A DNA stretch of 64,000 nucleotides from Zoogloea sp035335645 (GTDB lineage Bacteria; Pseudomonadota; Gammaproteobacteria; Burkholderiales; Rhodocyclaceae). Made by a program: the position numbers and the translations under genes. Of this stretch, positions 46,755-54,612 are shown piece after piece. The stretch's first letter is position 1. Every line of letters starts with the position of its first letter. Location of the stretch: NCBI GenBank assembly GCA_035335645.1, contig DAOQMM010000005.1:11164-75163 (forward strand), given 5' to 3'. The notes below the pieces were generated by a model. It was not told where the DNA came from and searched no databases. It saw only the letters and a program-made list of their open reading frames with translations.

Positions 46755-48505
46755 ATGGACTCCTTGACGGCCGGCACGACGCTCTGGCGCGCCACCTGCA
46801 GCGGCTTGAGCGGCGCGTCCGGCGCGACCCCGAGGGTGCGCAGGGCGCCGCCCATCACCTGGGCGAACACCGGCGCGGCCACGTCGCCGCCGTAATGCTT
46901 GCCGTTGGTCGGCTCGTCGATCATCACCGCCACGATCAGGCGCGGGTCGGAAATCGGCGCGATGCCCACGAAGGAGGCCACGTACTTGGTGGTGTAATGC
47001 CCGCCTTCGAGCTTCATGGCGGTGCCGGTCTTGCCGCCGGCGCGATAACCGGGAATCGCCGCCTGGGGCGCGGTGCCGCCCTGCTGCACCACCAGCTCGA
47101 GCATCTGGCGCACCTCGCGGGCGGTGTGCGGCGAGAAGACCTGCTTGCCGTGCACCGGCGGCGCATCCACGCGGGCGAGGGACAGGGGCACCATGTCCCC
47201 GTCGCGGGCAAACACCTGGTAGGCGTTGGCGATCTGCATCAGGCTCACGGAGATGCCGTGGCCGTAGGACATGGTGGCCTGCTCCACGGGACGCCAGCTC
47301 TTGGCCGGGCGCAGACGCCCGCCCACTTCACCCGGGAAACCCAGGTGCAGTGGCGCGCCGAAGCCCAGGTCGTCGAACATCTTCCACATGGTTTCCGGCG
47401 GGAAGGCCAGGGCCAGCTTCGCAGCACCGATGTTGGACGACTTCTGGATCACCTGGGCGACCGTCAACGCCCCGTGGGGGTGAGCGTCAGAGATGGTGGC
47501 GGTGCCGATGGTCATCCGCCCCGGCGCGCAGTTGATGATCGTATTGGCCGTCACCTTGCCGGCCTCCAGGGACATGGCGGCCGAGAAGGGCTTCATCGTG
47601 GAGCCCGGCTCGAACGTGTCGGTGAGGGCCCGGTTGCGCAACTGGGCGCCGGTGAGCTTGGTGCGGTTGTTCGGGTTGTAGGTGGGCGCGTTGGCCAGGG
47701 CGAGGATCTCGCCGGAGCGGGAATCGATGACGATGATGCCGCCCGCCTTGGCCTTGTGGTCGGTCATGGCCTGCTTGAGGGCGGCGTGGGCCAGGTACTG
47801 GATCTTGTTGTCCACGGCCAGGGCGACCTCACGGCCGTCCTGGGGTTCGCGGATCGACTGGACGTCCTCCACGACGTTGCCGCGCCGGTCCTTGACCACC
47901 CGCCGGGAACCGGGCTTGCCGGCAAGCTGTGGCTCGAAGGCCAGCTCGATGCCTTCCTGACCCTTGTCGTCCACGCCGGTGAAGCCGATCACGTGGGCCA
48001 TCACCTCGCCGCCGGGATAGAAGCGGCGGTATTCGCGCTGGTCGTGGACGCCCGGCAGCTTGAGGGCCGCGATGCGGTCAGCCAGCTCCGGTGAGACCTG
48101 GCGCTTCAGATAGACGAAATCCTTGTCGGTGCCGAGCTTCTGGTTCAGATCCTGTACCGGCATCTCCAGCAGGCCGGCCAGCTGGCGGCTCTGGGCGGGC
48201 GTCAGCTTGGCGTCCTCGGGAATCGCCCAGATGGACTTGACCGGCGACGAGACCGCCAGCGGCTCGCCCTGGCGGTCGGTGATCTTGCCACGGGTCGCCG
48301 GCACGTCCAGCACGCGCGCGTAGCGGGACTCGCCCTTGGCCTGCAGGAAGCGATCGTTCACGCCCTGCAGATAGGCCGCGCGCCCGACCAGGGCCAGCGA
48401 ACCGCCGAGCAGGCAGAGCAGCACGAAACGCGGCCGCCACGCCGGCAGTTCGGAGCGCAGCAGCGGATTGTGGTTGAAGGTGACACCCTTCTGGGTCTTG
48501 TTCAT
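46751..48505 (-). CDS. ftsI: Peptidoglycan D,D-transpeptidase FtsI (PBP3)
   Basis: A 584-aa class B penicillin-binding protein for septal cross-linking. It has one N-terminal helix (about 28-48, 'FVLLCLLGGSLALVGRAAYL'), a pedestal domain and a transpeptidase domain with 'EPGSTMKPF' (SxxK), 'KSSNIGAAKL' (SxN) and 'GGKTGTAMK' (KTG). It starts at the ATG at 48505, overlapping the ftsL stop by 4 nt. It acts with FtsW. Confidence 0.97.
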   Translation of the reverse strand: MNKTQKGVTFNHNPLLRSELPAWRPRFVLLCLLGGSLALVGRAAYLQGVNDRFLQAKGESRYARVLDVPATRGKITDRQGEPLAVSSPVKSIWAIPEDAKLTPAQSRQLAGLLEMPVQDLNQKLGTDKDFVYLKRQVSPELADRIAALKLPGVHDQREYRRFYPGGEVMAHVIGFTGVDDKGQEGIELAFEPQLAGKPGSRRVVKDRRGNVVEDVQSIREPQDGREVALAVDNKIQYLAHAALKQAMTDHKAKAGGIIVIDSRSGEILALANAPTYNPNNRTKLTGAQLRNRALTDTFEPGSTMKPFSAAMSLEAGKVTANTIINCAPGRMTIGTATISDAHPHGALTVAQVIQKSSNIGAAKLALAFPPETMWKMFDDLGFGAPLHLGFPGEVGGRLRPAKSWRPVEQATMSYGHGISVSLMQIANAYQVFARDGDMVPLSLARVDAPPVHGKQVFSPHTAREVRQMLELVVQQGGTAPQAAIPGYRAGGKTGTAMKLEGGHYTTKYVASFVGIAPISDPRLIVAVMIDEPTNGKHYGGDVAAPVFAQVMGGALRTLGVAPDAPLKPLQVARQSVVPAVKESM

Positions 48506-48768
48506 GGCCGCTCCTCGATGGCGACGATCTGCCCCGGCTGCGGTGCGCGCATGGACAGCTTCTCGCGCGCGAGCTTTTCCACCCGGGCATGGGCCGCCCA
48601 GGTGCTTTGTTCCAGTTGCAACTGATCCCACTCCACTTCCAGCTGGCGGGTGCGCTGCTGCTCCCGCTCGACCGCCGCGTAGAGCTTGCGGGCGCGGTGC
48701 TGGGACGCCACCACGCCCAGGCTGCTGGCGACGATCAGCATGATCAGGAAACCCGTGAGGCGCGCCAT
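48502..48768 (-). CDS. ftsL: Cell division protein FtsL
   Basis: An 88-aa bitopic protein with one N-terminal helix (about 3-21, 'LTGFLIMLIVASSLGVVASQ') and a leucine-zipper-like coiled coil (about 25-70) in the periplasm. It forms the FtsQLB complex. It is recognised from size, layout and position between rsmH and ftsI, since the sequence of FtsL is weakly conserved. It starts 1 bp after the rsmH stop. Confidence 0.92.
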   Translation of the reverse strand: MARLTGFLIMLIVASSLGVVASQHRARKLYAAVEREQQRTRQLEVEWDQLQLEQSTWAAHARVEKLAREKLSMRAPQPGQIVAIEERP

Positions 48769-48769
48769 C

Positions 48770-49702
48770 TCAGGCCTCCGTCCGCGCGGCCACGCGCATC
48801 ACCGCGCTGCGGGCACGGGGATTGGCGGCGACCTCGGCGTCCGACGGGCGCACCTGCCGCCCCACCAGGGTGAGGCGCGGACGCGGCAACTCCGCCGCCC
48901 GCAGGGGCAGGCGTGCGGGAAGCTGCGGCGGCCGCGATTCGTCGCGCATGAAGCGCTTGACGATGCGGTCCTCGAGCGAGTGGAAGCTGATCACCACGAG
49001 ACGGCCTCCGGGCACCAGTCGCGTCACTGCCTGGGGCAGGATCAGCGACAGTTCCTCAAGCTCCCGATTGACGCAAATCCGTAGAGCCTGGAAGGTGCGC
49101 GTCGCAGGGTGCTGACCCGGCTCGCGTGTCCGGACCGCTTTTTCCACGATCGCGGCAAGCTGTCCAGTGGTTGCAACATGCCCCCCTGCCCGAGCAGCTG
49201 CAAGCGCCTTTGCAATCTCATAAGCAAACCGTTCTTCACCGTATTCCCTCAGCACTCGGGTTATCTCTGCGACCGGCGCCTGCGCCAGCCACTCCGCCGC
49301 AGTCTCGCCGCGGCTCGTATCCATCCGCATGTCCAGGGGCGCATCGAAACGGAAGCTCATGCCGCGCTCCGCCTCGTCCAGCTGCGGCGACGACACCCCC
49401 AGATCCAGCAACACCCCATCCACCTGCGCCACGCGCCGTGCATCGAGGGCTTCGGCGAAATCCGAAAACGGCGCATGCACCAGCTCGAAGCGCGGATCGT
49501 CGAGGCCCCGTCCGGCCGCGATGGCCACCGGATCCCGGTCGAAGGCGATCAGCCGCCCCTGGTGGCCCAACTTGGCCAGCACCGCCCGGCTGTGGCCCCC
49601 GCGCCCGAAGGTGCCGTCCACGTACAGGCCGTCCGGCTTCACCGCCAGCGCCTCCACCGCTTCCTCGAGCAGCACCGTCACGTGCGGCGCGGACGTGGTC
49701 AC
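48770..49702 (-). CDS. rsmH: 16S rRNA (cytosine(1402)-N(4))-methyltransferase
   Basis: A 310-aa SAM-dependent enzyme that methylates C1402 in the ribosomal decoding centre. 'HVTVLLEEAVEAL' and 'YVDGTFGRGGHSRAVLAKLG' form the N-terminal SAM site. 'DGVLLDLGVSSPQLDEAERG' and the C-terminal 'LEDRIVKRFMR' complete the signature. The GTG at 49702 overlaps the mraZ stop by 4 nt and puts the first conserved residues in the right place. The longer upstream frame lies in mraZ. Confidence 0.96.
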   Translation of the reverse strand: MTTSAPHVTVLLEEAVEALAVKPDGLYVDGTFGRGGHSRAVLAKLGHQGRLIAFDRDPVAIAAGRGLDDPRFELVHAPFSDFAEALDARRVAQVDGVLLDLGVSSPQLDEAERGMSFRFDAPLDMRMDTSRGETAAEWLAQAPVAEITRVLREYGEERFAYEIAKALAAARAGGHVATTGQLAAIVEKAVRTREPGQHPATRTFQALRICVNRELEELSLILPQAVTRLVPGGRLVVISFHSLEDRIVKRFMRDESRPPQLPARLPLRAAELPRPRLTLVGRQVRPSDAEVAANPRARSAVMRVAARTEA

Positions 49703-50145
49703 AGCGGCAACGCGTCCCAGTTGGCGGGCATGAGCTGGTCGCCCAGGGCAAAGATCTGCTCCTGCTGCTTCTGCCAGCCCGCGTCGGACCACAGTTCAAA
49801 GTGATTGCCCTGCCCCACCAGATGCACCTGCTTGTCCAGCTGCGCAAAGGCGCGCAGCTCGGGCGCGATGAGCACGCGACCGGCGGAATCCAGTTCTTCG
49901 TCGCGGGCAAAGCCCACGAGGAGACGCTTGAGGAGGGCGGAATGCTGTTCGAGGCTCGACCCGGCGAGCACCTTGTCGCGGATCGGCTCCCAGGCGGGCG
50001 CCGGGTAGATCAGGAGGCAGCGGTGAGGATGGGCGGTGAGCACGAGCTGCCCATCGCCCTGCGCGGCGAGCGCATCCCGATGCCGCGCAGGAATCGCCAG
50101 GCGACCCTTCGCATCGAGACTGAGCGCTGCTGCGCCTTGGAACAT
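49699..50145 (-). CDS. mraZ: Transcriptional regulator MraZ
   Basis: A 148-aa ring-forming DNA-binding protein of the AbrB/SpoVT fold. Two DxxxR motifs are present: 'LDAKGRLAIPARHR' and 'LDSAGRVLIAPELR'. MraZ represses its own dcw operon by binding 10-bp repeats; such repeats lie 35-75 bp before this start. The ATG at 50145 has GGGGAG at suitable distance. It is the first gene of the cluster. Confidence 0.96.
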   Translation of the reverse strand: MFQGAAALSLDAKGRLAIPARHRDALAAQGDGQLVLTAHPHRCLLIYPAPAWEPIRDKVLAGSSLEQHSALLKRLLVGFARDEELDSAGRVLIAPELRAFAQLDKQVHLVGQGNHFELWSDAGWQKQQEQIFALGDQLMPANWDALPL

Positions 50146-50179
50146 CTTCTCCCACTCCCCCACACCGCCGCCACGGGAA

Positions 50180-50219
50180 AAACCCTTTTCTCCCACTTTG
50201 GTGCACTTTGCCCCACTTT
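50180..50219 (-). promoter_or_regulatory. MraZ boxes: four 10-bp direct repeats
   Basis: Read on the minus strand, four consecutive decamers begin AAAGTGGGGC, AAAGTGCACC, AAAGTGGGAG and AAAAGGGTTT. Perfect 10-bp spacing puts them on one face of the helix, as known for MraZ operators. The first repeat overlaps the -10 box. Confidence 0.8.
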
Positions 50220-50243
50220 AGAGGAAAAAAAATACCCGGTCAA
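50215..50243 (-). promoter_or_regulatory. Promoter of the dcw cluster
   Basis: TTGACC (50243-50238) and TAAAGT (50220-50215) are separated by exactly 17 bp on the minus strand. The last five bases of the -10 box are the start of the first MraZ repeat, so bound MraZ would block RNA polymerase. Confidence 0.65.
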
Positions 50244-50254
50244 GCCGAACCGGG
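50225..50254 (-). terminator. Hairpin with T8 run overlapping the dcw promoter
   Basis: CCCGGT-N8-ACCGGG followed by TA and eight T on the minus strand looks like an intrinsic terminator for transcripts arriving from upstream. It shares bases with the promoter -35 box and spacer, so it may serve both purposes. Confidence 0.5.
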
Positions 50255-50524
50255 CCGTTTTCCCTTTTGGACACAAGCACTTACGTGCAAAAACCGGCAA
50301 AACAGGAAATCCGCTTATAAATCAACGGCAATAGAAAAGATTGCAAAAGTGGAGCCTTAAAAGCTGGCGACACGCCCCTGCGCCAGGGGCTGTCATCGGC
50401 TTTATGGCGGCAGTATCCGGAAGCCCCTGACGACACAGGGACTTTCGCCATTTATAGGAGTGAACCGGGTGACCGGTGGAGAAAAGTGGGGCCGCGCCCC
50501 GGCGGGCGGGATGATTGGGGGAAA
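50255..50524. other. Non-coding space between the dcw promoter and rnpB
   Basis: About 270 bp with no credible gene. The part from 50290 to 50350 is AT-rich; on the minus strand TTGCAA and TTATAA occur 20 bp apart, a poor promoter. A GGGGC/GCCCC hairpin followed by ACTTTT (about 50480-50503) could end rnpB. Confidence 0.4.
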
Positions 50525-50916
50525 TGGTGGGAAGCCCGCCGATAAGCCGGGTTCTGTCGAGCGGGTGGAGCGGACTCCACCCACCGGGCAGTCATTCCTC
50601 TGGTCGACGCGTTGCCGCGCCGCTCTAGCAGCCTACCCGGGGACTCCGCGAGCAGCGTCAACGTCCCCCTATTTGGCCTTGCCCCGGATGGGGTTTGCCG
50701 TGCCGTCCGTGTCACCACGTCCGCGGTGGGCTCTTACCCCACCGTTTCACCCTTGCCTGATCCCCTTGCGGGGCCATCGGCGGTCTGCTCTCTGTTGCAC
50801 TTTCCGTCGCTTTGACCCGAAGGCTATGGCGCCCGGCCGTTAGCCGGCATCCTGCTCTGCGGGGCCCGGACTTTCCTCGATGCGCATGCGCACCGCGACT
50901 GCCTGGCGAACTTCCC
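50525..50916 (-). ncRNA. rnpB: RNase P RNA, bacterial type A
   Basis: The catalytic RNA that trims the 5' ends of tRNA precursors. On the minus strand the 5' part reads GGGAAGTTCGCC, then CAGTCGC, then GAGGAAAGTCCGGGC, the universal CR-I segment. The 3' part reads ACAGAACCCGGCTTATCGG and ends at CTTCCC, which pairs with the 5' GGGAAG to close helix P1. Size, about 392 nt, is normal. Exact ends are estimates from the P1 pairing. Short open frames in this stretch are not genes. Confidence 0.95.
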
Positions 50917-50960
50917 GGCGCGGAGTATACCCGAAGCTCCGCCCGACACCGGTGCCCGCC

Positions 50961-51377
50961 TCAACTGCCACGCAGCACTGCCATCCGTGTCACCACCGCA
51001 TCGAGGACACAGCGCATCCGCTCGCGACGTACGCCAGCCTGACCCCACGCGGTGATCTGGCCGGCCACCTCGATCCCCAGGTCGGTCTCGCCGCAGCCCT
51101 CTGGTCCCGCCAGCCCGGCCAGGCGCCCCACCGGCCGGCCGCCGGGGCGCACATCCGCAAAGACCACCACCACATCCTGCGTGCGGGGATCAACGCCCAC
51201 ACTCTGAACGCCGGCGTTGCGCAGGGCGTCGCCATACTCCGACTCGACAGCCTGCGCCAGGGCGCCGCCGCCGTTTGCGGCACGGGCTCCCGACAGCTCC
51301 GGTCCGAGCACGGCCACCGCGCCGACCCCCACCACGATGAGTACCCCCAGTCCCATCACCAGTCTGCGTACGTCCAT
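50961..51377 (-). CDS. Hypothetical single-helix membrane protein
   Basis: A 138-aa protein with one N-terminal helix (about 6-26, 'LVMGLGVLIVVGVGAVAVLG') and a periplasmic body of about 110 residues with no family I recognise. GGGAG lies 7 nt before the ATG at 51377. The body has an 'LRNAGVQSVGVDPRTQDVVV' strand-like segment and two Cys that might pair. It is monocistronic, upstream of rnpB on the same strand. Confidence 0.6.
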   Translation of the reverse strand: MDVRRLVMGLGVLIVVGVGAVAVLGPELSGARAANGGGALAQAVESEYGDALRNAGVQSVGVDPRTQDVVVVFADVRPGGRPVGRLAGLAGPEGCGETDLGIEVAGQITAWGQAGVRRERMRCVLDAVVTRMAVLRGS

Positions 51378-51601
51378 GCTTCACTCCCGAAGAAACTGAC
51401 CGCCCTGACGGCACACCTCGACGGAAGCTTGAGGACATCCGTCACGCCGCGCCGCAAAGGGGCGCCGTACCTGCCCTCCACCGCCAAATTGTAAGTAAAG
51501 CTTGCGCCGCGACGTCCCGCTTGCATCCTGATACGGCCGGCGGGCGCCCGCCGGCTTCGTGGGGATCACAATCAAAGTATCGACAACAGGAGGTACAGGT
51601 C

Positions 51602-52072
51602 ATGAACCCCCGTACGATCCGAAGGGCTCTGCTCGCCGCCGCCGCGGGCATTGCCCTGATGGCCACCGGCGCCGCTTTCGCCGACCGGGGACATGGCGGC
51701 GGCTGGCACGGCGCACCGGGTGGCTGGGCAGCGCGCCCGGCACCCGGCGGCTACTGGCACTACGGCGAACATCGCGGCGCGTGGGGCTGGTGGTGGGTGC
51801 TGCCCGGCGCCTGGTGGCTCTATGATCGGCCTTACTATCCTTACCCGGCCGCGCCGCCTGTGGTGGTTCAGCCGGTCCCGCAGGAGCCCGTCATCGTCCA
51901 GCCGGCCCCGCAGCCGGCCGCCCAGACGTGGTATTTCTGCGAAAGCGCCCGCGCCTATTACCCCTACGTCCAGACCTGTGCGGAAGGCTGGCGCCCGGTC
52001 CCGGCAGCGCCGCCGCCGGCTTCAGGTGCGCAGCAATCCGCACCGGCCGCCGGCTCAGGAGGTGTGCAATGA
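51602..52072 (+). CDS. Small secreted protein with aromatic/Pro-rich body
   Basis: A 156-aa protein with a signal peptide ('RALLAAAAGIALMATGAAFA'), a Gly/Trp/His-rich stretch, a 'PVVVQPVPQEPVIVQPAP' proline segment and the terminal motif 'WYFCESARAYYPYVQTC'. The last motif recurs in many small envelope proteins of Proteobacteria whose function is unknown. AGGAGGT precedes the ATG. It overlaps the following lipoprotein gene by 4 nt (ATGA), so they likely work together in the periplasm. Confidence 0.82.
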   Translation: MNPRTIRRALLAAAAGIALMATGAAFADRGHGGGWHGAPGGWAARPAPGGYWHYGEHRGAWGWWWVLPGAWWLYDRPYYPYPAAPPVVVQPVPQEPVIVQPAPQPAAQTWYFCESARAYYPYVQTCAEGWRPVPAAPPPASGAQQSAPAAGSGGVQ

Positions 52073-52608
52073 ACGTCCGTCTCGCCGTATTGCCGCTGCT
52101 GCTCCTGGCCGGCTGCGCCACCCTGCCCGACGGCCCTCGTGTCGCCGTGATGCCCGCGCCGGGCAAGCCCTTTGACCTGTTCGTGCAGGAAGAGCGGGCC
52201 TGCCGCGCCTTCGCCAGCCAGTCCCTGGGCACTACGCCCAACGATCTGGCGGCCCGCAACGTGGCCGGCACGGCCATCGTCGGCACGGCCGTCGGCGCCG
52301 CGGCGGGCGCCCTCGCCGGCGGTCACAACGGCGCCGGTGCTGGCGCGGCCGTCGGCATGGTGGCCGGCACCGCCGCTGGCGCCTCCGACGCCCGCTACGC
52401 CGGCGCGGACGCCCAGCGCCGTTACGACATCGCCTACCAGCAGTGCATGTACGCCAAGGGCAACCAGTTGCCCGGCGCCTACGGATACGGCAGCTACCGC
52501 CCGGCCAGCCCCTACGGGACGCCCCCGCCCGCCTATCCAAGCGGGCAGCCCGGCTATTCGATCCCGCCGCCCAATTACCCGCCCCCGCCGCCCCTGCGCC
52601 GCGAGTGA
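52069..52608 (+). CDS. Glycine-zipper lipoprotein
   Basis: A 179-aa predicted lipoprotein: signal ending in the lipobox 'LLLLAGC'. The middle has a glycine-zipper helix pair ('GTAIVGTAVGAAAGALAGGH', 'GAAVGMVAGTAAGA'), able to insert in or pack on membranes. The tail is rich in Pro, Tyr and Gly. Glycine-zipper lipoproteins often stabilise the outer membrane. It is translationally coupled to the secreted-protein gene, and AGGAGGT stands before its ATG. Confidence 0.83.
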   Translation: MNVRLAVLPLLLLAGCATLPDGPRVAVMPAPGKPFDLFVQEERACRAFASQSLGTTPNDLAARNVAGTAIVGTAVGAAAGALAGGHNGAGAGAAVGMVAGTAAGASDARYAGADAQRRYDIAYQQCMYAKGNQLPGAYGYGSYRPASPYGTPPPAYPSGQPGYSIPPPNYPPPPPLRRE

Positions 52609-52654
52609 CTTCCCCTGCGCCCTCCGGCACAATCCGGGCGCAGGAGAACCGTGC

Positions 52655-53818
52655 ATGAAATTTGATGTCCTCGTCGTGGGCGCCGGCCTCGCCGGTGCCG
52701 CCCTCGCCGCCGCCTTGCGCGGCTGCAGCCTCAAGGTGGGCGTGGTGGAAGCCCGCGCCCCGTCCCGGCCCACCGGCTGGGATCCGCGCATCTACGCCAT
52801 CAGCCCCGCCAACGTGGCATTCCTCACCTCCATCGGCATCTGGGGGCACCTCGACGCTGCGCGCATGGCGCCGATCCACGACATGGAGATCCACGGCGAC
52901 GCCGGCGGACGCCTCGACTTCTCCGCCTACGACTGCGGCCTCGGCGAACTGGCCTGGATCGTCGAATCCAGCCTGATGCAGCTTGAACTGTGGGAAACCA
53001 TCAAGCGCCAGCACAACGTCACCCTGCTGTGCCCGGCCGCGCCGGCGGCCCTGGCCCTGGACGAGGACGCCGCCTGCCTCACCCTGGCGGATGGCCGCCG
53101 CATCGAGGCGCGCCTCATCGTCGCAGCCGACGGGCGCGACTCCTGGGTGCGCCAGGCCGCCGGCATCGACGTCCGCAACACGCCCTATGAAGAAAAAGGC
53201 GTCGTCGCCAACTTCCGCTGCGAAAAGCCCCACCGCAACACCGCCTTCCAGTGGTTCCGCAAGGACGGCGTGCTCGCCTACCTGCCCCTGCCGGCGCAGC
53301 AGATCTCCATCGTGTGGTCCGCCCCGGACGACCTCGCCGACCAGCTCGTCGCCCTGTCGCCGGAAGCCCTCGCCGTGCGCGTGGCCGAAGCCACCGACGC
53401 GCGCCTCGGCGCCCTCGAGACCCTCACCCCGGCCGCCGCCTTCCCGCTACGCCTGATGCGCGTGGAGCGCGTCGTGCAGCCGCGTCTGGCCCTCATTGGC
53501 GACGCCGCCCACGCCATCCATCCGCTGTCCGGCCACGGCATCAACCTGGGCTACCAGGACGCCCGCGTGCTGGCCGAACAGCTGGCGGCCCTGCCGGCCT
53601 GGCGCGACCCCGGCGAACTGGCCGTACTGCGCCCCTACGCCCGCGCCCGCGCCGAGGAAGCCGCCCTGCTCCAGTACACCACCCACGGCCTCAACCGCCT
53701 GTTCAAGCCCGCCAACCCGCTCCTGTCCGGTCTGCGCAACCTGGGACTGAACCTGACCAACCGTCTGCCGGTCCTACGCAACGCGCTGGTCCGCTACGCC
53801 ATCGCCGGCCGTTTCTGA
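52655..53818 (+). CDS. UbiH/UbiF/COQ6-family FAD-dependent hydroxylase
   Basis: A 387-aa flavin monooxygenase of the ubiquinone-pathway family. FAD motifs: 'VLVVGAGLAGAALAAALRG' at the N-terminus, 'ADGRDSWVRQAAGI' in the middle and 'ALIGDAAHAIHPLSGHGINL' near the C-terminus. These enzymes hydroxylate the ring of ubiquinone precursors. Which position it acts on (UbiF-, UbiH- or UbiM-like) cannot be told safely, so no symbol is given. It is followed 32 bp later by dsbC. Confidence 0.9.
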   Translation: MKFDVLVVGAGLAGAALAAALRGCSLKVGVVEARAPSRPTGWDPRIYAISPANVAFLTSIGIWGHLDAARMAPIHDMEIHGDAGGRLDFSAYDCGLGELAWIVESSLMQLELWETIKRQHNVTLLCPAAPAALALDEDAACLTLADGRRIEARLIVAADGRDSWVRQAAGIDVRNTPYEEKGVVANFRCEKPHRNTAFQWFRKDGVLAYLPLPAQQISIVWSAPDDLADQLVALSPEALAVRVAEATDARLGALETLTPAAAFPLRLMRVERVVQPRLALIGDAAHAIHPLSGHGINLGYQDARVLAEQLAALPAWRDPGELAVLRPYARARAEEAALLQYTTHGLNRLFKPANPLLSGLRNLGLNLTNRLPVLRNALVRYAIAGRF

Positions 53819-53850
53819 CGGTCGTCCGCCCTTACCCGGAGATTCCCTGG

Positions 53851-54576
53851 ATGAAGTCTGCCTCGTTCCGCCCCCTCGCCCTCGCCCTGCTGCTCGTCAC
53901 CGGCAGCGCCCTCGCCAACGACGAGGCCGCCGTCAGGAAGAATCTGGACACCTTTTTCGGCGGTCAGGCCGTCGACACGGTCAAGAAGACGCCCTACGGC
54001 GGCCTCTACGAAGTCGTGCTCAAGTCCGGCGAACTGGTCTACACCGACGCGGCGGTGAGCTTTCTGCTGGACGGCAATGTCATCGACACCAAGACCAAGC
54101 AGAACGTCACCCAGGCGCGCATGGCCCAGCTGATGAAGATCGACTTCGCCACCCTGCCCCTCGACCAGGCCATCAAGCAGGTCCGCGGCACCGGCAAGCG
54201 CGTCATCGCCACCTTCGAGGATCCCAACTGCGGCTATTGCAAGCGCCTGGCCAAGGACATGGTCAATCTCAAGGATGCGACCATCTACACCTTCCTGTAC
54301 CCCATCCTCGGGCCCGATTCCCTCGAGAAGTCCAAAGGCATCTGGTGCGCCAAGGATCGTGCCGCGGCATGGACCGACTGGATGACCGCCGGCAAGGCCC
54401 CCGCCGCGGGCTCCTGCGACACCGCCGTACTCGACAAGAATGTGGCCCTGGGCCAGAAGATGCGGGTGAGCGGCACGCCCACCATCTTCACCGTGGATGG
54501 CAACCGCCTGCCGGGCGCGGTACCCCTCGCCCAGCTCGACAAGGCCATGGATCAGGCCGCTACCGGCAAGCGCTGA
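53851..54576 (+). CDS. dsbC: Thiol:disulfide interchange protein DsbC
   Basis: A 241-aa periplasmic disulfide isomerase. It has a signal peptide ('LALALLLVTGSALA'), an N-terminal dimerisation domain (about 24-80), and a thioredoxin-fold domain with the active site 'EDPNCGYCKRLAKD' (CGYC) and the cis-proline loop 'VSGTPTIFT'. A second Cys pair (WCAKD, GSCDT) matches the structural disulfide of the E. coli protein. DsbD must keep it reduced; it is not encoded here. Confidence 0.95.
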   Translation: MKSASFRPLALALLLVTGSALANDEAAVRKNLDTFFGGQAVDTVKKTPYGGLYEVVLKSGELVYTDAAVSFLLDGNVIDTKTKQNVTQARMAQLMKIDFATLPLDQAIKQVRGTGKRVIATFEDPNCGYCKRLAKDMVNLKDATIYTFLYPILGPDSLEKSKGIWCAKDRAAAWTDWMTAGKAPAAGSCDTAVLDKNVALGQKMRVSGTPTIFTVDGNRLPGAVPLAQLDKAMDQAATGKR

Positions 54577-54612
54577 TCCGGCAAACGCCCGCTCGGCAGG
54601 CCGACGCCTCGA

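Noticed and set aside
50180..50219. Short direct repeats resembling a small CRISPR array
   Set aside because: The units are 10 bp with no spacers and lie at the mraZ promoter. They are MraZ boxes.
50402..50880. Short open frames within and next to the RNase P RNA gene
   Set aside because: The stretch is explained by conserved RNase P segments, and the frames have no ribosome sites or protein-like composition.
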